Shown piece after piece: positions 1 to 12,136 of a DNA stretch of 64,000 bases. Position 1 is the stretch's first letter. Each line of letters starts with the position of its first letter. The position numbers and the translations under genes are program-made. The DNA is from Phoronis australis (taxonomy: Eukaryota > Phoronida > Phoronidae): contig NMRA01000026.1 in the NCBI GenBank assembly GCA_002633005.1, forward strand, positions 1,570,710 to 1,634,709, in the 5' to 3' direction. Under the pieces are notes generated by a model. That model was not told the DNA's origin and made no database searches. It saw only the letters and a program-made list of their open reading frames with translations.

Positions 1-318
1 TGGTCTTCCGATACTCATAAACTTAGATAACAAAATAAATGGCAATGCACTCCTTATCGACGCGATAAGTTAGCCTATATGACTAAATTATCTAGGTCTA
101 GATGATTGGTGCTCAACAGGAAGTAGACGAGAAACTACTATTTGGGGATTATTTGGCTTCTCTTGACGACTGTGTTTTTTAAGATAAGATAAGGGTGACA
201 TAACTGTAGACGACGTGACTCTCTGAGGCCGCGGCGCTGTGGGCAAAAAATACAACGCGACAGTATACACGCCAGCTGTGTGCGCTCAACATATGTGTTA
301 GCTTCACTGTTTATCCTA

Positions 319-1734
319 GAGGCCCGTTCCAAGAAAACTGGCTTAGCTAAGGCAAATCTTAAACTTAAGATAATTTTATGATAAAACTTCAATTTGTCTT
401 AAGTCCGTTCCAAAAAGTGATCTTAAAGAGCCACGGAACGCGAAAGCTTGTCAAAAATATCTTTTAAACAACTCCTGACGAAAGTACCTCCTCGCGACGT
501 CTAGTACATAGTAATTCACTTTACCCTTTGAGGAAGTTTCCAGAAAAACACAATATTCACGATTTTTTCAAATAAGCGCGAAGCGAAAATTATGTTACCA
601 CAGAGTTTCTAATCTCCCCCCACTTATGATATCCACTTCTCTCAGTCATCTGTTAGCCAAATTTTATTACTTCTCTCCGTCCCTGTTAGTCATTTTGTAT
701 TATTTCGCCAGTATAATTAGGTTTTAGTTTCTTTCCTCGGTTCCTTTATACTGTTATTTTGTTTATATTGTCACCTTGGGTACTTCAGTTTCTGTTAACC
801 GCTCGTTTTTTCATATTTTACGTACTTTCTCTTATGTTTTGGGCTTAGCCCTGCATAGCCTCTGTAACATTTTCAGTTCGTTCTGTTGTTCGTTTACGGG
901 TCCTTATATACCTCTTTCCTTATCTTACTTATGGTACTTTCGTTTCACTCCGTGTATTTTGTTTTTCCTATTTACCAATTTGCCACTTTGTCTCATTGTT
1001 TTGTTCAGTCTTCCATGTACTACTTTTGTATTTTTAGCCTTACTTCTAGTTCCATTCGTTACCGCCACGACACCAGGGTGAGTTGACACCCGGCAGCTGT
1101 TGCAGCACTTGGGTAAACGTACCTCCCCCTCCAGCCTTGGCCCCTGGAGTTAGGGTTGGGTATCCGGCTGCCAGCCTCTGTAAGTATGCGAAACTACACA
1201 ATACCTCCTTTCCTCCCTTTTCTTTCGGTGCGTCCCTGCGGATGGACATGAGCTGTCTTCAACATCTCTCGTGGCGCTTTTTATTGCCCATCTTTCCAGA
1301 GATCATTATTTTATCTTTATGTTATTTGTACACTCATATTTCTCTACCTCATCAGTCATAATAAATCACCTTATATCACATATACACGGTCTCCTTTGTA
1401 TCTCTGGAAACGGAGCTTGCGACGCACCTGTTATTTTCGGAACATATTCCGAACATAAAAGAAAATGCTTTGAAGTCAACAGAAATTGAACATCTTTACG
1501 AACAAACCCTAAAAGCACCAGGTGAACAGGTGGCAGAAAACCACTTTCAATATTGCAATTTAGTCTGTTTACAGCTTTCCATGCCTCTTTAAGTTTGACT
1601 GAATTTTTGTCCTAAGTTCGACTAACTAACCGAATGTGGAAGTTTCAAAGTTTGGAAGTTGAGACAAATCTTAGTCTTTCTTAGACTTAATAAGTCAAAA
1701 ATAAACTTAACTTAGTTTCTTGGAACTTGCCCCT
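319..1734. mobile_element. Fold-back/MITE-like element split by ~1.2 kb
   Basis: The left end (about 319-430) begins GGCCCGTTCCAAGAAAACT and continues with TTAAG-rich sequence. The right end (about 1597-1734) finishes with AGTTTCTTGGAACTTGCCCC, the inverted counterpart. A compact relative at about 45800-46032 carries both halves next to each other, including the shared stretch GAAGTTTCAAAGTTTGGAAG. The 430-1597 interval is therefore either a later insertion or the interior of a longer family member. That interval is T-rich on the plus strand and has no convincing ORF. No transposase is visible. The terminal repeats are imperfect and the target-site duplication is unclear. Confidence 0.5.
425..655. 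repeat. Dispersed repeat, copy 1
   Basis: This stretch aligns by eye, with gaps, to 29915-30125 in the same orientation. Shared blocks include the CAAAAATA.CTTTTAAA, TCGC.ACGTCTA, ATTCACTTT.CC and TTTCTAATCT.CCCCCACTTAT segments. Identity looks like about two thirds to three quarters, so the copies are old. It lies inside the interval that splits the fold-back element at 319-1734. Its element class is unknown. Confidence 0.5.
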
Positions 1735-1965
1735 TAGCTTTCCAGGCAAACATTTTTTTTCATATTCATCAGTTATCAAAACGCCAACATCTTATGAATA
1801 AAGGATTTTGTCATATTCTGTCGAGAATTCATTTGATAATTCATTTCAACAAGTTGGAGCCAGTTATCCCGGGAATTTCCGAAAATAAGCCTATGGACGG
1901 ATATTTGGAAANAACACGACTCCGACTGTGCGTTAGTAGCCTTTGCAATCTGGTCTATCAGATAC

Positions 1966-3123
1966 ATGTTTCTGAAAAAAACCTACAAGAGAGCCATTAT
2001 ATTGGTTTTCTTACTTTCCATGACTTTAAGCATTCTTCTTTTACGCAGTGTTTGGACCCGTCATGAAGTTCGTGAGAATACACTTGTGGCAGGAGAATTC
2101 TCTGGAATATTTCGCCAGGAAAAATCTGAAACCTTAACGCATCTCCGTGCGACGACATCTTTGTACGTCACACAGTCGTTAGATTCACCAAGCGATGCTA
2201 CAGAAGATCGCATACCAGTAGGAGAATTTCAACGTTATCCTTTAGACGTCAATCTTAAGGAAGTCGTGCTTAAGATTCAAGGTGGTGAGGCAGTAAGTAT
2301 CGCTCCCATAAACCAATATAAGCATTCAGCCTTAATAGGAAGTGGATGTGACAGAGACTTACATTTGGTATACATCATAAAAAGTCATCCACGAAACACA
2401 GATTCAAGGATGGCAATCAGGCAAACCTGGGGAAATGAAACGAATCTTCGACAAGCAAAAAGGCTCTTTGTGGTGGGAACGACAACTGACAATGACACGC
2501 AGCCGAAGTTATGCGCTGAAAACGCAATGTTTAACGATTTATTACAGGGTGATTTTCTCGACTTTTATCATAATACCGGTACAAAGATGGAATTTGCGAT
2601 TCATTGGGCAGTTACAAATTGCAGTCACGTCAGATATCTTGTCTTTCTTGACGACGATGTGCTAGTGAATCCAAGAGCGCTGATAAAGTTTTTGGAATCA
2701 AAAAAAGTGCGTCAAGTCGGCCGACTTTACCTGGGGTGGTTTAAAGGAGGCCATGTACCTAAACGAAACAATGACAGTAGATATTATGTATCGTTTGAAG
2801 ACTATCCGCTGCTCAACTATCCGCCATTAACGCCGGCTGGCACCTATGTTCTAAACCAGGCATTAGCACGGGAAGTTGTCATTGCCATGCAACTTGTAAA
2901 GAAAATCAAATTTGATGATGTTTATCTGGCGTTGGTCATGCGGAAATTAGGCGTACCTCCGTTTCATACGGATCTTATTGACCTCATTCCGCTTGGATAT
3001 GAGCATTCAAAACGTCGCACGTTTATTTCTATGTTGGGCGAGTTTTCCCCGAATCGACTCAAAGAAGCATGGATTGAGCTCCAACGTATTCATTATTCAC
3101 GTGCCTCATCTTGCACTTCTTAG
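1966..3123 (+). CDS. Beta-1,3-galactosyltransferase-like protein (GT31)
   Basis: An uninterrupted 385-residue reading frame for a Golgi type II membrane glycosyltransferase of family GT31, which transfers a hexose from a UDP-sugar in a beta-1,3 linkage. Residues 1-8 are cytosolic and basic, residues 9-28 form a hydrophobic signal anchor, and a stem runs to about 125. The catalytic domain shows the family blocks in order: RMAIRQTWGNE (148-158), the DDD metal/UDP motif in VFLDDDVLVN (226-235), YPP.TPAGTYVL (285-295) and FDDVYLALVMRKLGV (316-330), where most relatives have EDVY. Asn-X-Ser/Thr sites occur at N157, N176 and N218. The single coding exon is typical of the B3GALT family. The first ATG precedes the anchor directly, so this start is favoured. 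The acceptor sugar, and the choice between Gal and GlcNAc donor, cannot be read from sequence. The closest paralogue is not assigned. Confidence 0.9.
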   Translation: MFLKKTYKRAIILVFLLSMTLSILLLRSVWTRHEVRENTLVAGEFSGIFRQEKSETLTHLRATTSLYVTQSLDSPSDATEDRIPVGEFQRYPLDVNLKEVVLKIQGGEAVSIAPINQYKHSALIGSGCDRDLHLVYIIKSHPRNTDSRMAIRQTWGNETNLRQAKRLFVVGTTTDNDTQPKLCAENAMFNDLLQGDFLDFYHNTGTKMEFAIHWAVTNCSHVRYLVFLDDDVLVNPRALIKFLESKKVRQVGRLYLGWFKGGHVPKRNNDSRYYVSFEDYPLLNYPPLTPAGTYVLNQALAREVVIAMQLVKKIKFDDVYLALVMRKLGVPPFHTDLIDLIPLGYEHSKRRTFISMLGEFSPNRLKEAWIELQRIHYSRASSCTS

Positions 3124-4246
3124 TTCACATTATTCCCCATCTTGTTGCCAACGCAATGTTTGATGCAACGGCTAAGTTTCCCTTTGTAGAATTTTTGCGT
3201 GTTTGTCTTGTACCATCAATTTTGAACACATTCTCTTACTGAAGTTTTAGAATTTGTGTGAATCTTACTTTCTTACTTTAATTAATTTTCCATGAAAATA
3301 ATCCTACGTTGACACCCTAACCGGGCAACTCGACCGGTTTGCTTACCTCAGAATCTGCCGGTTTAGATCAAAGACACCATGCTGTTGTGGTTAATTAAAT
3401 CGTCGTGGGCTGCAGATGTTAACGTTCTCTAGATAATGAGAATAATCATAAACTCATTGGGGCTGACAATAGTACTTTTTAATTTTCGTTTTGAAAGTTT
3501 GTAAATAGCGTAGTTGAATAGTTTGTGAAAAGCACGCGTGATTGAATTTTCAAAATTGGACAAGAAATGTGACTTTTACAACCTAAAACGTTTTTTAATA
3601 TTACAATTATAACATACTCCTCATTAACTCTGCTGGTTGTGCAACATAATTGGGCCAAATTAGTCAAACCACCAGGCAGCAGTTGGATTTTGAGGTAAGC
3701 CAAGTGTCGTACAATTCTTGGCATGCTATTGGTGAAAGGCTATTTGTTGCTTTGTTTTATTTTCTGTTCCATTTAAGTATGTACTCGTATTGTTAGTCAT
3801 TTATTGCTATAGACAAAATGTTACCCACTTAACGAGTTATATAATCGTTATTTGTAATTATGCAAAATTGATTAAATACACGACACTTGTCGTTATTAAC
3901 AGTCTTTATTCCGTTCCGTTCGTATCCTCGGAACAATTTTACATATCGGAAAACTTGCTCCCGAAGTACAGCCATTGTTTGTAATAGTATAACATTTCCC
4001 TTTTATTAACATATAATACAATTGTGTTGTTTCACTGATATTGTGGTGGGCTCTTCAGAATCACCAGTAACCCCACAAAATTTTGCTAACTTCGGAACAT
4101 CTTAACTCATAAATGGCTCATCGAATTAAAAGGAAGATTTAAGACAATGTGACTTGTACTTTTCTGTAAGACGCTGAAAGGAATAACTGTTTTTAAAATA
4201 GTTTACTATTAAATATGGTAAGTTAAATTTCACGATTTTATAGACA
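3124..4246. other. Intergenic, no feature recognised
   Basis: AT-rich sequence between the galactosyltransferase stop and the retrotransposon tail. It presumably begins with the 3' UTR of the galactosyltransferase. I see no coding exon or RNA gene. Confidence 0.4.
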
Positions 4247-4300
4247 CAGCGAGAGAGAGCGAGAGAGAGCTAGAGAGAGCGAGAGAAAGCGAGAGAGAGC

Positions 4301-4334
<34 letters not shown>

Positions 4335-4335
4335 T
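4247..4335. repeat. GAGAGAGAGC / GA microsatellite
   Basis: An imperfect GA-rich array with interspersed GAGC units. It abuts the 3' end of the minus-strand non-LTR element, where it reads as a TC-rich tail. Simple-repeat tails are common for some non-LTR clades, so it may be the element's own 3' terminus. Confidence 0.85.
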
Positions 4336-4446
4336 CGTTTATTTGTACCTGGAGCTAAGCTTATTTGTACATATTACATTGCAGTAGTTGGTATAGATGG
4401 CAATTTCATGACCAGATGTTTAATACATAAAAACATATTTACACAT

Positions 4447-5416
4447 TTACAATGTTAGAGTTTCCTGTCTAATATCATAAGCGTTTAATATGAGTAAGGA
4501 TAGTCTTTTCAAAAGATTGCCAGAGTTTGTTTTGAATGAGTATTTGGCGTTTTTGATGTCAGTATGCTGTCTGGATATTTCTGGTAAAAAATTCATTCTA
4601 ATATCGTTAAGTACGAGACAGTTAAGTAATAAGTGTATTTCGTCTTCAATTTCGGAGCGGTTGCAAATTTTGAAAAGCCTCTCTTCCTTCGGAATTTCAT
4701 GGTGCCTACCAGTTTCTATTTTCAATTGATGTCCAGAGCACCTGAATTTGGCTAGTATTCTACGTAGAGTTGGTGGTAGACAGTAAAGATATTTTTCACA
4801 AGATAATAGAGTAAAATGAGCACTTGCTGGAGTTCTGCACTGACATCCTCCATTCTTGGGCACCACAATCCAACAATCTTTGCTTAAATTCTGATATAAA
4901 TAAATCAATATTACCCGGTCCACTTATCCATACCTCCCCAAACCCTTATCTGAATAAAATATCTTTAACTGCCCTGGCCCAATTTGCTCGTTCTTCTTTC
5001 ACGGTCTTCCCGCAGCATCCGGTAAATTTTATTTGGGAAATTGGGTTATTCACCTGTAGAATTTTGGTCCCGTAGATTATTGGTCTGCACAAGTATTTCA
5101 TAGATAATAAATGCCTGCCTGTTTTCTTTGGAATACCAGCAACCCATATACAAAAATCATTGTGAACACTTTCTATGTCTTTCGAATATACTGTACCCCA
5201 TATCTCGGCACCGTATAACAGTATAGGAACTATCATACTATCAAACAATTTAAAACATACATGTGGGGAGCTACACTTCATTTTGGTTAAACATGCTTTT
5301 AACATGTTCATTGCTTTTCTAGCTCGTAAAGCTGATATTCTACAATTTTCATTCCATTTTAATCTGCAAGAAAATGTCACACCAAGATATTTGTAATAAG
5401 ATCTCGTTTCTACCAA
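4447..5416 (-). pseudogene. LINE C-terminal region, broken
   Basis: Two frames cover this part. The upstream one (5416-4946) has YLGVTFSCRLKWNEN and the ILLYGAEIWG motif that follows the reverse transcriptase domain in many non-LTR proteins. The downstream one (4923-4447) has a conserved-looking tail with CN..E.EIH.LLNC, resembling the C-terminal zinc-knuckle-like region of such elements. A frameshift separates them. Confidence 0.75.
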
Positions 5417-6319
5417 TTTCTTATTGTAAAATTACTTTTCCTGTGCCGATAGAGTCCCACCTCGCTTGAAGACAACTTATCAAGATTAACACAAAGACTC
5501 CAATCCACACAGTAATTGTGCAATACATTTAACTTTCTCTGAAGTCCAGGCACTGTGTCTGCCATAAGCGCCAAATCGTCCGCAAACAGTAACGAACTTA
5601 ATTCGCAATCATCACACTTGATACCTCGACCTCCATTTTCTTTGACCTCTGACACCAACCCGCTTACAAAAACAGAGAATAACCAAGGGCTCAGTATGCA
5701 TCCTTGTTTCACCCCTCTCTTACATTCAAAATAGGGTGTGATTTGGCTCTGTAGTCTCACGCAAGATTTCACTTCAGCATAAATATTCCTCAGGAGATTG
5801 AACATTTTCCCGTGGAGATTATTTTTTAACAAACAATAAAACAGACGTGTAATTTCCAGACTGTCAAACACCTTGCTAAAGTCCACAAAGGCACAGTACA
5901 TTTTTCCACCTCTTTTTGATAAATTTCTGATGGCCAAATCTTGTAGAACAAAAATGTTATCCACGGTCGAATAGCACACCCTAAATCCGGCTTGTTCCTC
6001 AGGGGTACATTGCATTGCATCCGACCACTCAATTAGCCTTTTGTTTCATATTGATGTAAACAACTTGTTCATGCTATCAATGAAAGAAATTCCCCTGTAA
6101 TTATTTGGGTTATTGTTGTCTCCTTTCTTGTAGATAGGAACGATTATACTTTCTCCAGTTCTCCGGGAATTTGCCAGTCGCCAGTACCTTGTTGAATAGT
6201 TTGCATAATATTTCAAGGATGTCACCGGTCAGTGATTTGAAGAGTTCGTTTGGAATACCATCTTCTCCATGAGAGTTATTGTTTTTAAGTTTATTTATTG
6301 CCTGATTGATTTCGGACAT
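5410..6319 (-). pseudogene. LINE reverse transcriptase domain, broken
   Basis: The fingers block NNNSHGEDGIPNELFK lies in the frame at 6319-6110. The core is in the 201-codon frame at 6015-5410: EEQAGFR, the first metal-binding segment CAFVDFSKVFD, GVKQGCILSPWLFSVF, and the catalytic LLFADDLALMA box (FADD in place of the FxDD seen in other reverse transcriptases). A frameshift near 6020-6110 separates the two pieces. The DD pair and VDF aspartate are intact, but the frame is not continuous with its neighbours. Confidence 0.88.
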
Positions 6320-6802
6320 GTCGATTGTACCAGGATTTCATCGCCAGGTGTGTTGGCATAGACGTTGCAGCTTTCGTCGTGCTCTCGCATTTCGTCCAAC
6401 AAATTATTAAGTAGTTCTCTGTTTTCCCGTACAGGCTCAGTGTTCAAGAGTTTTTCAAAATAGTAATACCATTCGTTCGACGAAATGTCCGCTTGCTGAA
6501 CATAATTCGTATTTATAATTGACTTCACGTTTGCCCAGAATTTGCTTGGATCTCTCATTGAATCACATAAGTTCTTTTCCATTTGTTCGTTATAGTTCTT
6601 TTTCACAAGTCTCCTTTATTGGCTTTTCGTATCAGTATAATCACGCAACGTATTCAAACACTTATTAGATCTGAAAAGTTTCAATAAATTATGTTTTTCT
6701 ATTTTTTTTGCTCGCAAACGTTGTCAAACCACCTTGGCTGTTGCCAGCCCTGTTCACTGCGGGGTCAGTTGTCAACGCCGCAAGCGTGAAATATTTCATT
6801 TA

Positions 6803-7405
6803 TTAAATTAACTGCTTTGTTAATATCCATATCAATGGCTGAAGATATTTGTGACAATTTCTCGATAGTGTCAACGCTGTCCAATCTTTCCTTAAAACTT
6901 GAAGATTTATGTGGCTGCCACTTGAGTCGGTGCAATGGGGTCGTTCTGACACTAGAGTTCGATGCAACGGTATTAGCTTCCGTATGTTTCGTACAGTACA
7001 CATAATAGGGAAATGGTCCGACTCATCGTAATTTATTACTTCAAAGTCATTAATAGATTCGAACAGAGATGCCTCGGCAATAACATACTCAATAGTGCTG
7101 CATCCTCGAATGGAGATGAACGAATAGTTTCCTTCTCTGTCTGATGGGTATCTACCGTTAACTATGTGCGTACCATATACTGCGCAAAATTTGCGAAGTT
7201 CTTCACCGAAGTAATGACATTTCGCATCTTGGTTGCTTCTTGGTTTTTCAAAATTATTTTGGACATAGCAACAGTCGCTATTGTCAAGGACACTGATATG
7301 CATGGTATTGTCATCTGGAATGTAGTCTACCTGTAGTGTACCTGTCCTTGAATTAAAGTCACCTGTCAAAATAACCCGTGACTTGTTAAACTTTCCATTA
7401 CTCAA
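6803..7405 (-). pseudogene. LINE endonuclease domain, broken
   Basis: The 200-codon frame contains VILTGDFNSRTG (the GDFN catalytic block of APE-type endonucleases) and, near the end, IEYVIAEASLF and YDESDHFPIMCTV, matching the usual D-Y-V and SDH blocks. The first block has E where most have D. The upstream part, where the first catalytic Asn/Glu motifs would be, is out of frame or lost beyond about 7500. Confidence 0.75.
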
Positions 7406-7500
7406 ACAGGTAAAGTCATCCGGTCCTTGAGACGGTCAATACCGCTGTCAGAATTGTCCTGGCTGTAGTATGCTGATCAAAAAGTCAAATGTTGCAGAAA

Positions 7501-10345
7501 GTAAAATCGATTAAGTTGTGCAAATGTAACAGTTTTGTTGCCTTGTTGTTGATCTGCCGGGCAATTATTTCTTTAGATAGTGTTTAGCCCGTACCCTATA
7601 TTTACGGACCGTAAAATCTCACTAGCCAGTTTCGGACAAAATATGGCCGACACACGAGCTCAGCAATTTATTTCTTCACAGGTTTTTGTACTATATATAC
7701 CAGAAAAACCAAATTAATGCTTTATATGTTCAAGTTTTGTGAAGTGGTGCTTACCATCACACAAAATTAACTGAAAGGTGCAATTTACCATTTGTTTTTG
7801 ACCGGCGAAATTTATGAGATTTCACCGTATATTCTTCGATCACTATTCTCACCCTGAGATGTCCTGAAGAAGTTTGTTACCCCCCGTCGAGGTGTTGAAC
7901 CATTTTCAGGTTTGCTGCGGTAGGCGCTGAGTTTCGCGATTTTTCAATGCTTATGCAAAACGAGAACGAATTAATTGTGCACTCAAAGTTATCAGGGTTC
8001 AATGACAGTGGGCCATAGGACCGTCCTGAATTACAGTCACTGACACGGCGAATCGGGCTACGTACAATGCCGCAATATCTTCCAAGCCGGCACTTTTCAG
8101 TGTAGCCAAGTCAATTCACGTGCTGTTGGAGTCCACATACTCTTTGTTGTTGTCATCAAGTTTTCTCAGCTACGACACTACTCTATTCGTCCCCCGAATG
8201 TCAACAAAATATTACCCAGTGCCGTGCTGTGGCGGTCTCCACAAATATCCGTGGGTATGTGACATGTGTTTTAAAAGTTCTTCGCCTTCCCGACTTCAAT
8301 CAAGGAGAAGCTTATGCGGAACAAGTGGATAAATGAATTTGAAAGTTCATCGAGTTAATGTTGAACAAAAAAATCCCATTTTTCTTGAAGATAGGCTAAA
8401 ATCCGGGGATTTTCTCTCGACGGCCTAAATAGAAAACATTTTAGCGCTCATACACCTTTACGGCCCACTAACCTATGCAAATGTGCCTAACATCATTCCA
8501 AAACGATGTCAATTTAAAACAACGTGCTTCCTTACCTGCGGGACAAAGGAGTGAGTTATGTCGCTGTCGGTCACGGTAATGCCGGTGGCAGGAGTCTTGT
8601 AACCTTACTATATTGATGCTACGAGAAGAACCACTTATGAACCAGGTAACATCAAGACTTGATTTCATCATTTTTAAAATGAAACAAATTAACTTAAATT
8701 ACATTACTAATGAATTACTCCCGATTTCAAGAGTTCGTGTTTTTGCATCTTTTGATTAAGAAGTGTCCTTTTTGTGGCCGTTTATAGTTTTCATATTACA
8801 ATGACCGATTCTGGTATGCGATACATTTATGACGGAAGTTGTCCAAGTATAATTCAGTATATCCAAGTGACGAAAAGCTGTTTCTAACTTCATGTTCAAG
8901 TGAATGATAAAAAGAAGGGGGAGAAACCTTTTAGGCATTTTACAATAATCGTGAAGGTCAAGTCTGAGCATCAGCCAAATGTCTACAAAACTAGAGTTTA
9001 AAGGATACTAAACCCCATTTTTATGATTTCAGCCTATCCTCGTTGTGTCACCTGCTAATGCAACATTGGAGTCAATGGCGACAGAAAAGTAGGAATCAAA
9101 CTAAAATCTCATACCCCACTATCTCACAAATTGGACATCACGTTCCTTGCATGGTGGTTGGTCTTTTCCACGCACAGTTGCCGTGTAATTCGCCAGAAAC
9201 GCAGGTCACGCTTGCCCGTTTAACAGACTTTGAAAAAAGTTTACAAATTTTCCTCCTAACTTTTGAGGGCTATCGAGAGTTAGAAGGCATTTTGTTCCAG
9301 AGAACTACATAAAGTCATTCTTAGTTTCTCAGTGTTGATAGGCCAAAACTTGGTTTGTTATGCTTTAACGAAAGAAAACTAACATACTTTCTGCAAGCAG
9401 AAATATTGAATTTTTGACTTTATACCGATTTACTGTCGACTGGGTCTCGTTACCAGTTTTATAGTAAAATGAAATTATAAGTCATCATTTTGTTTCATGC
9501 AACTTTCCGATTTTCCCAAAAAACCATTGACGTCCTCCTCTGGATAGCCTTTTATGGAAAAGTAGTTCATCGAATTCGATGACAACTCCTAACGGTGTTT
9601 TTGAGAGGCGCAGTATCTGAAAGTTTCTCATGAATCTTGTCACCAAATTCTGAGGTGGGCGGGTATGATGTTCTGACATCACATTAGAACGTTGTTCTCG
9701 AGTCGTGCATAACTTGGTCTCGGTTGTACTTAATCCATGTTGGCAGTCTCAGAGTTGGTTTTTATCGCAAGCCCATTTGGCAGCATGTTCCCCTGGGAAC
9801 CACCCCTTGAGCCGGTTTGCAGTATGTTGACAAAGTTAATTTTGATTTCAGTAAATTCAGGCCGGACGAGTTATGGCCTGCTGTGTTCTTAAGGTCAAAT
9901 GTTTCCCGTCATGGTAGCTGCTCAAGAATAAACAGACTCTAGACTGTATTCACGCATTAGAATAAATTGCCGTCAAGTAATATTCCTTGACGGTTCAAAC
10001 GTCTTGTAACGCCTCAATGCACAACTATTTCCATCTATAGTGCTCTCTTCCTCTCGACTAATGGCCACATTTTTGACACAATGATATAATTACCCATCAA
10101 TTACACAGCTTTTCAAAATCAAGTGTTCACCTGTCTTCTCCCAAAGCTAGAATTCAAACTCAATTTAGGAAGCACATTTCTAGTGGTGAGATGTAAAAAA
10201 TGTCTGGTTTGAACCCTTCCTTCTTTAATACCCCGAGTTGGTGTTCCTGCAAGCACGTGCACCTTGTAAATATATTTCTGTCTTGATTTATGCCCAGTTG
10301 AGTTTTAATTTCGTTATGAACAGAATATGAAAACAATACAATTAA
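7501..10345. other. Intergenic, no feature recognised
   Basis: About 2.8 kb of AT-rich sequence with only short chance ORFs on both strands. I see no splice-bounded coding exon, RNA gene or obvious repeat unit. Confidence 0.35.
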
Positions 10346-10365
10346 TCAATGTTTATTTCTTAAAT

Positions 10366-10641
10366 TCACAGAGTGCATCTGAATTTACACAATTCTAAAC
10401 ATTGGAAGTCTTCATTCATCTTCAGTACAGCATCGGCAGAACTCACCATGGAACTTGCTCGGCAACAAAAATTCGCGACTTTCTTGAAGCCAATTTCACA
10501 ACTATGAAGTTGCGATGGAGATGCTACACACTGGCGGAACACAAGTGACAAAAGGAATATTGCTCTTAACTCAACAACTGAAGGAAATGTATTAAGGTAT
10601 ACTGTCAAGCCTCGTTCCAACACACATCTAAGCACCTTCAA
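10366..10641 (-). CDS. Candidate small cysteine-rich secreted peptide or exon
   Basis: An unrecognised 91-codon frame. A hydrophobic stretch (AIFLLSLVF) is followed by a short region with six cysteines spaced C-x8-CC-x19-C-x3-C-x3-C, ending 4 residues after the last Cys-Arg pair region. An AATAAA signal (minus strand, at 10352-10357) sits nine bases past the stop. A good acceptor (TTTCCTTCAG) precedes the hydrophobic segment and a GTGAGT donor follows the CC pair, so the true gene may be spliced and the N-terminus is uncertain. No family is assigned, and this may be chance. Confidence 0.22.
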   Translation of the reverse strand: MKVLRCVLERGLTVYLNTFPSVVELRAIFLLSLVFRQCVASPSQLHSCEIGFKKVANFCCRASSMVSSADAVLKMNEDFQCLELCKFRCTL

Positions 10642-11937
10642 AATCTATATGTTGCAAGTTTGTTGTAACCATGGCAACTTGGATACATCAGGTAGAATAA
10701 ACACTTGGGATGTTAGTATGTTATATTGCTGTTCCTGTTCTAAACAGGATAGGCTGTAACAACAAAATTACAGTTACACAGTGCTCACCTGGTTATAAAA
10801 GCAATCCTGGGTGCTTTTTTGTACTAGAACTTAAAAGTACACTGTAAACGGGAGTTGACTTTCATCTAGAAATTTTTCAAACATCAACAAATGGTCAATT
10901 TCTACTTAAGTGTCCATGCACTTGACTAAATATTTCCAATACTGGATCAGGCTGCAGATGACTTTTTGAGTCAAGAGTGTTTTAGCAGCAATTCCCAAAG
11001 CAAGTTTGATACCTGAAAACTACAGAATAACAGCTAAATGCATTGGAAAGGAACCTTATTAAAATGGTTGGACCATTGGAACAGTGTTGCAGAAGTGGAG
11101 GCACTTCTTAGGTCTTGTAAGCAAAATTGAAATGTTAGCGGGCAATTCACATTGTCCAAAAGTACATATTGCTCCTTTCAAATTCTGAATTTTTTTCTAA
11201 ATTTGCTATTTCAGAGAGCGTTCAAACTTCAACTCTCACAGATACCACGTAGGTGTTCCAACAGTGCGGTTTTCCTAAATAGCATTCCTATCTCATCTCA
11301 CAAGCACTTGTTCATAAGGGGAGGGCTTTTATGCTGAAGAGTGCAATTTGTAACAACAGAATTGAGCTCATCACAGAACACCACTGAAGATATCACTGGC
11401 GTGGTTAATGAACAAAGAAGATTGGTGACCCTGGATTTTATCCAATGAAACTGAACTCTGCTTTATACACAGCCAAGTTCAAGAAAAGTCTACATGATAA
11501 AGAAAGCAATTTCATTCATAAAACCACGGAATAATGTACTGTACAATATTAGATTGAGCCAAGAGAGAATTGTCGATGTAGCATTTACTATACGAAGATG
11601 CAGAGCCCTACAAAACGCATTACTTGAAAGAATTAAAACAAGGCTTTCTGAAAACTATCGACTGAAGAGATATAGCGAGAAGAGAGAAACGAGGAGTAGC
11701 AAGTGTTAAAAACACCAGTATTGCAGAGTATACAGACCTTGAAGTATAGCAGCATGCAAAAGATGAAACAAAAAATCTAGATTAAACTGAATTAGTGTTT
11801 CATGACCCCAACTGTGTTTAAACCGAAAAGTGTTAAGTCCCCAGAAACACGGCCAAAGCAAAGTCGACTGCTTGTGAAGAAACATGTCAAAACAGCAGTC
11901 CACTAGTTTCTCCAAAAAAGCATAGCCAGTATTTTGG

Positions 11938-12093
11938 ATGAGACGTCAGCTGGCCGACTGGATCTCCATCACCGACCATTCTCTCCGTCAACATCGAACG
12001 GACCTCACACAGTGTGCACTGCTCGAACCCCTTACTCGGCATCAGCAACAACGCTTACTGCCACTGGTTACACTCGATACTAACAGCTCCTAA
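11938..12093 (+). CDS. Candidate short exon, unrecognised
   Basis: A 51-residue frame in a GC-richer island within AT-rich DNA, reading LADWISITDHSLRQH and then a Leu/Gln-rich helix-like run. It ends at a TAA that overlaps a possible donor (CTAAG/GTAAAT), and another frame is open through that donor. It lies just past the SRSF2 poly(A) signal on the opposite strand. Compositionally it looks coding, but no family is recognised. Confidence 0.15.
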   Translation: MRRQLADWISITDHSLRQHRTDLTQCALLEPLTRHQQQRLLPLVTLDTNSS

Positions 12094-12130
12094 GGTAAAT
12101 TATGAAAAATCAGATCAATAAGAGGTGACA

Positions 12131-12136
12131 TTTATT
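12131..12136 (-). terminator. SRSF2: SRSF2 polyadenylation signal
   Basis: TTTATT on the plus strand reads AATAAA on the minus strand, about 530 bases past the SRSF2 stop. The 12137-12659 interval would be the 3' UTR. No competing AATAAA was noted nearer the stop, but the cleavage site itself is not visible. Confidence 0.5.

Larger units (their letters stand above)
4336..7500 (-). mobile_element. Decayed 5'-truncated non-LTR retrotransposon (LINE)
   Basis: On the minus strand the order is apurinic-type endonuclease remnant (about 7500-6800), linker (6606-6295), reverse transcriptase (6319-5410) and a C-terminal region (5416-4447), followed by a TC microsatellite tail. The frame is broken by several stops and frameshifts and the 5' end is missing, so the copy cannot move by itself. 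Such elements copy RNA into DNA at a nicked target site. The domain order fits the APE-type non-LTR group (Jockey/I/CR1-like). The exact clade is not resolved. Confidence 0.88.

Noticed and set aside
776-1361. Hydrophobic plus-strand frames of 66-101 codons
   Set aside because: They come from a T-rich tract in transposon-like DNA and have no splice structure or recognised motif.
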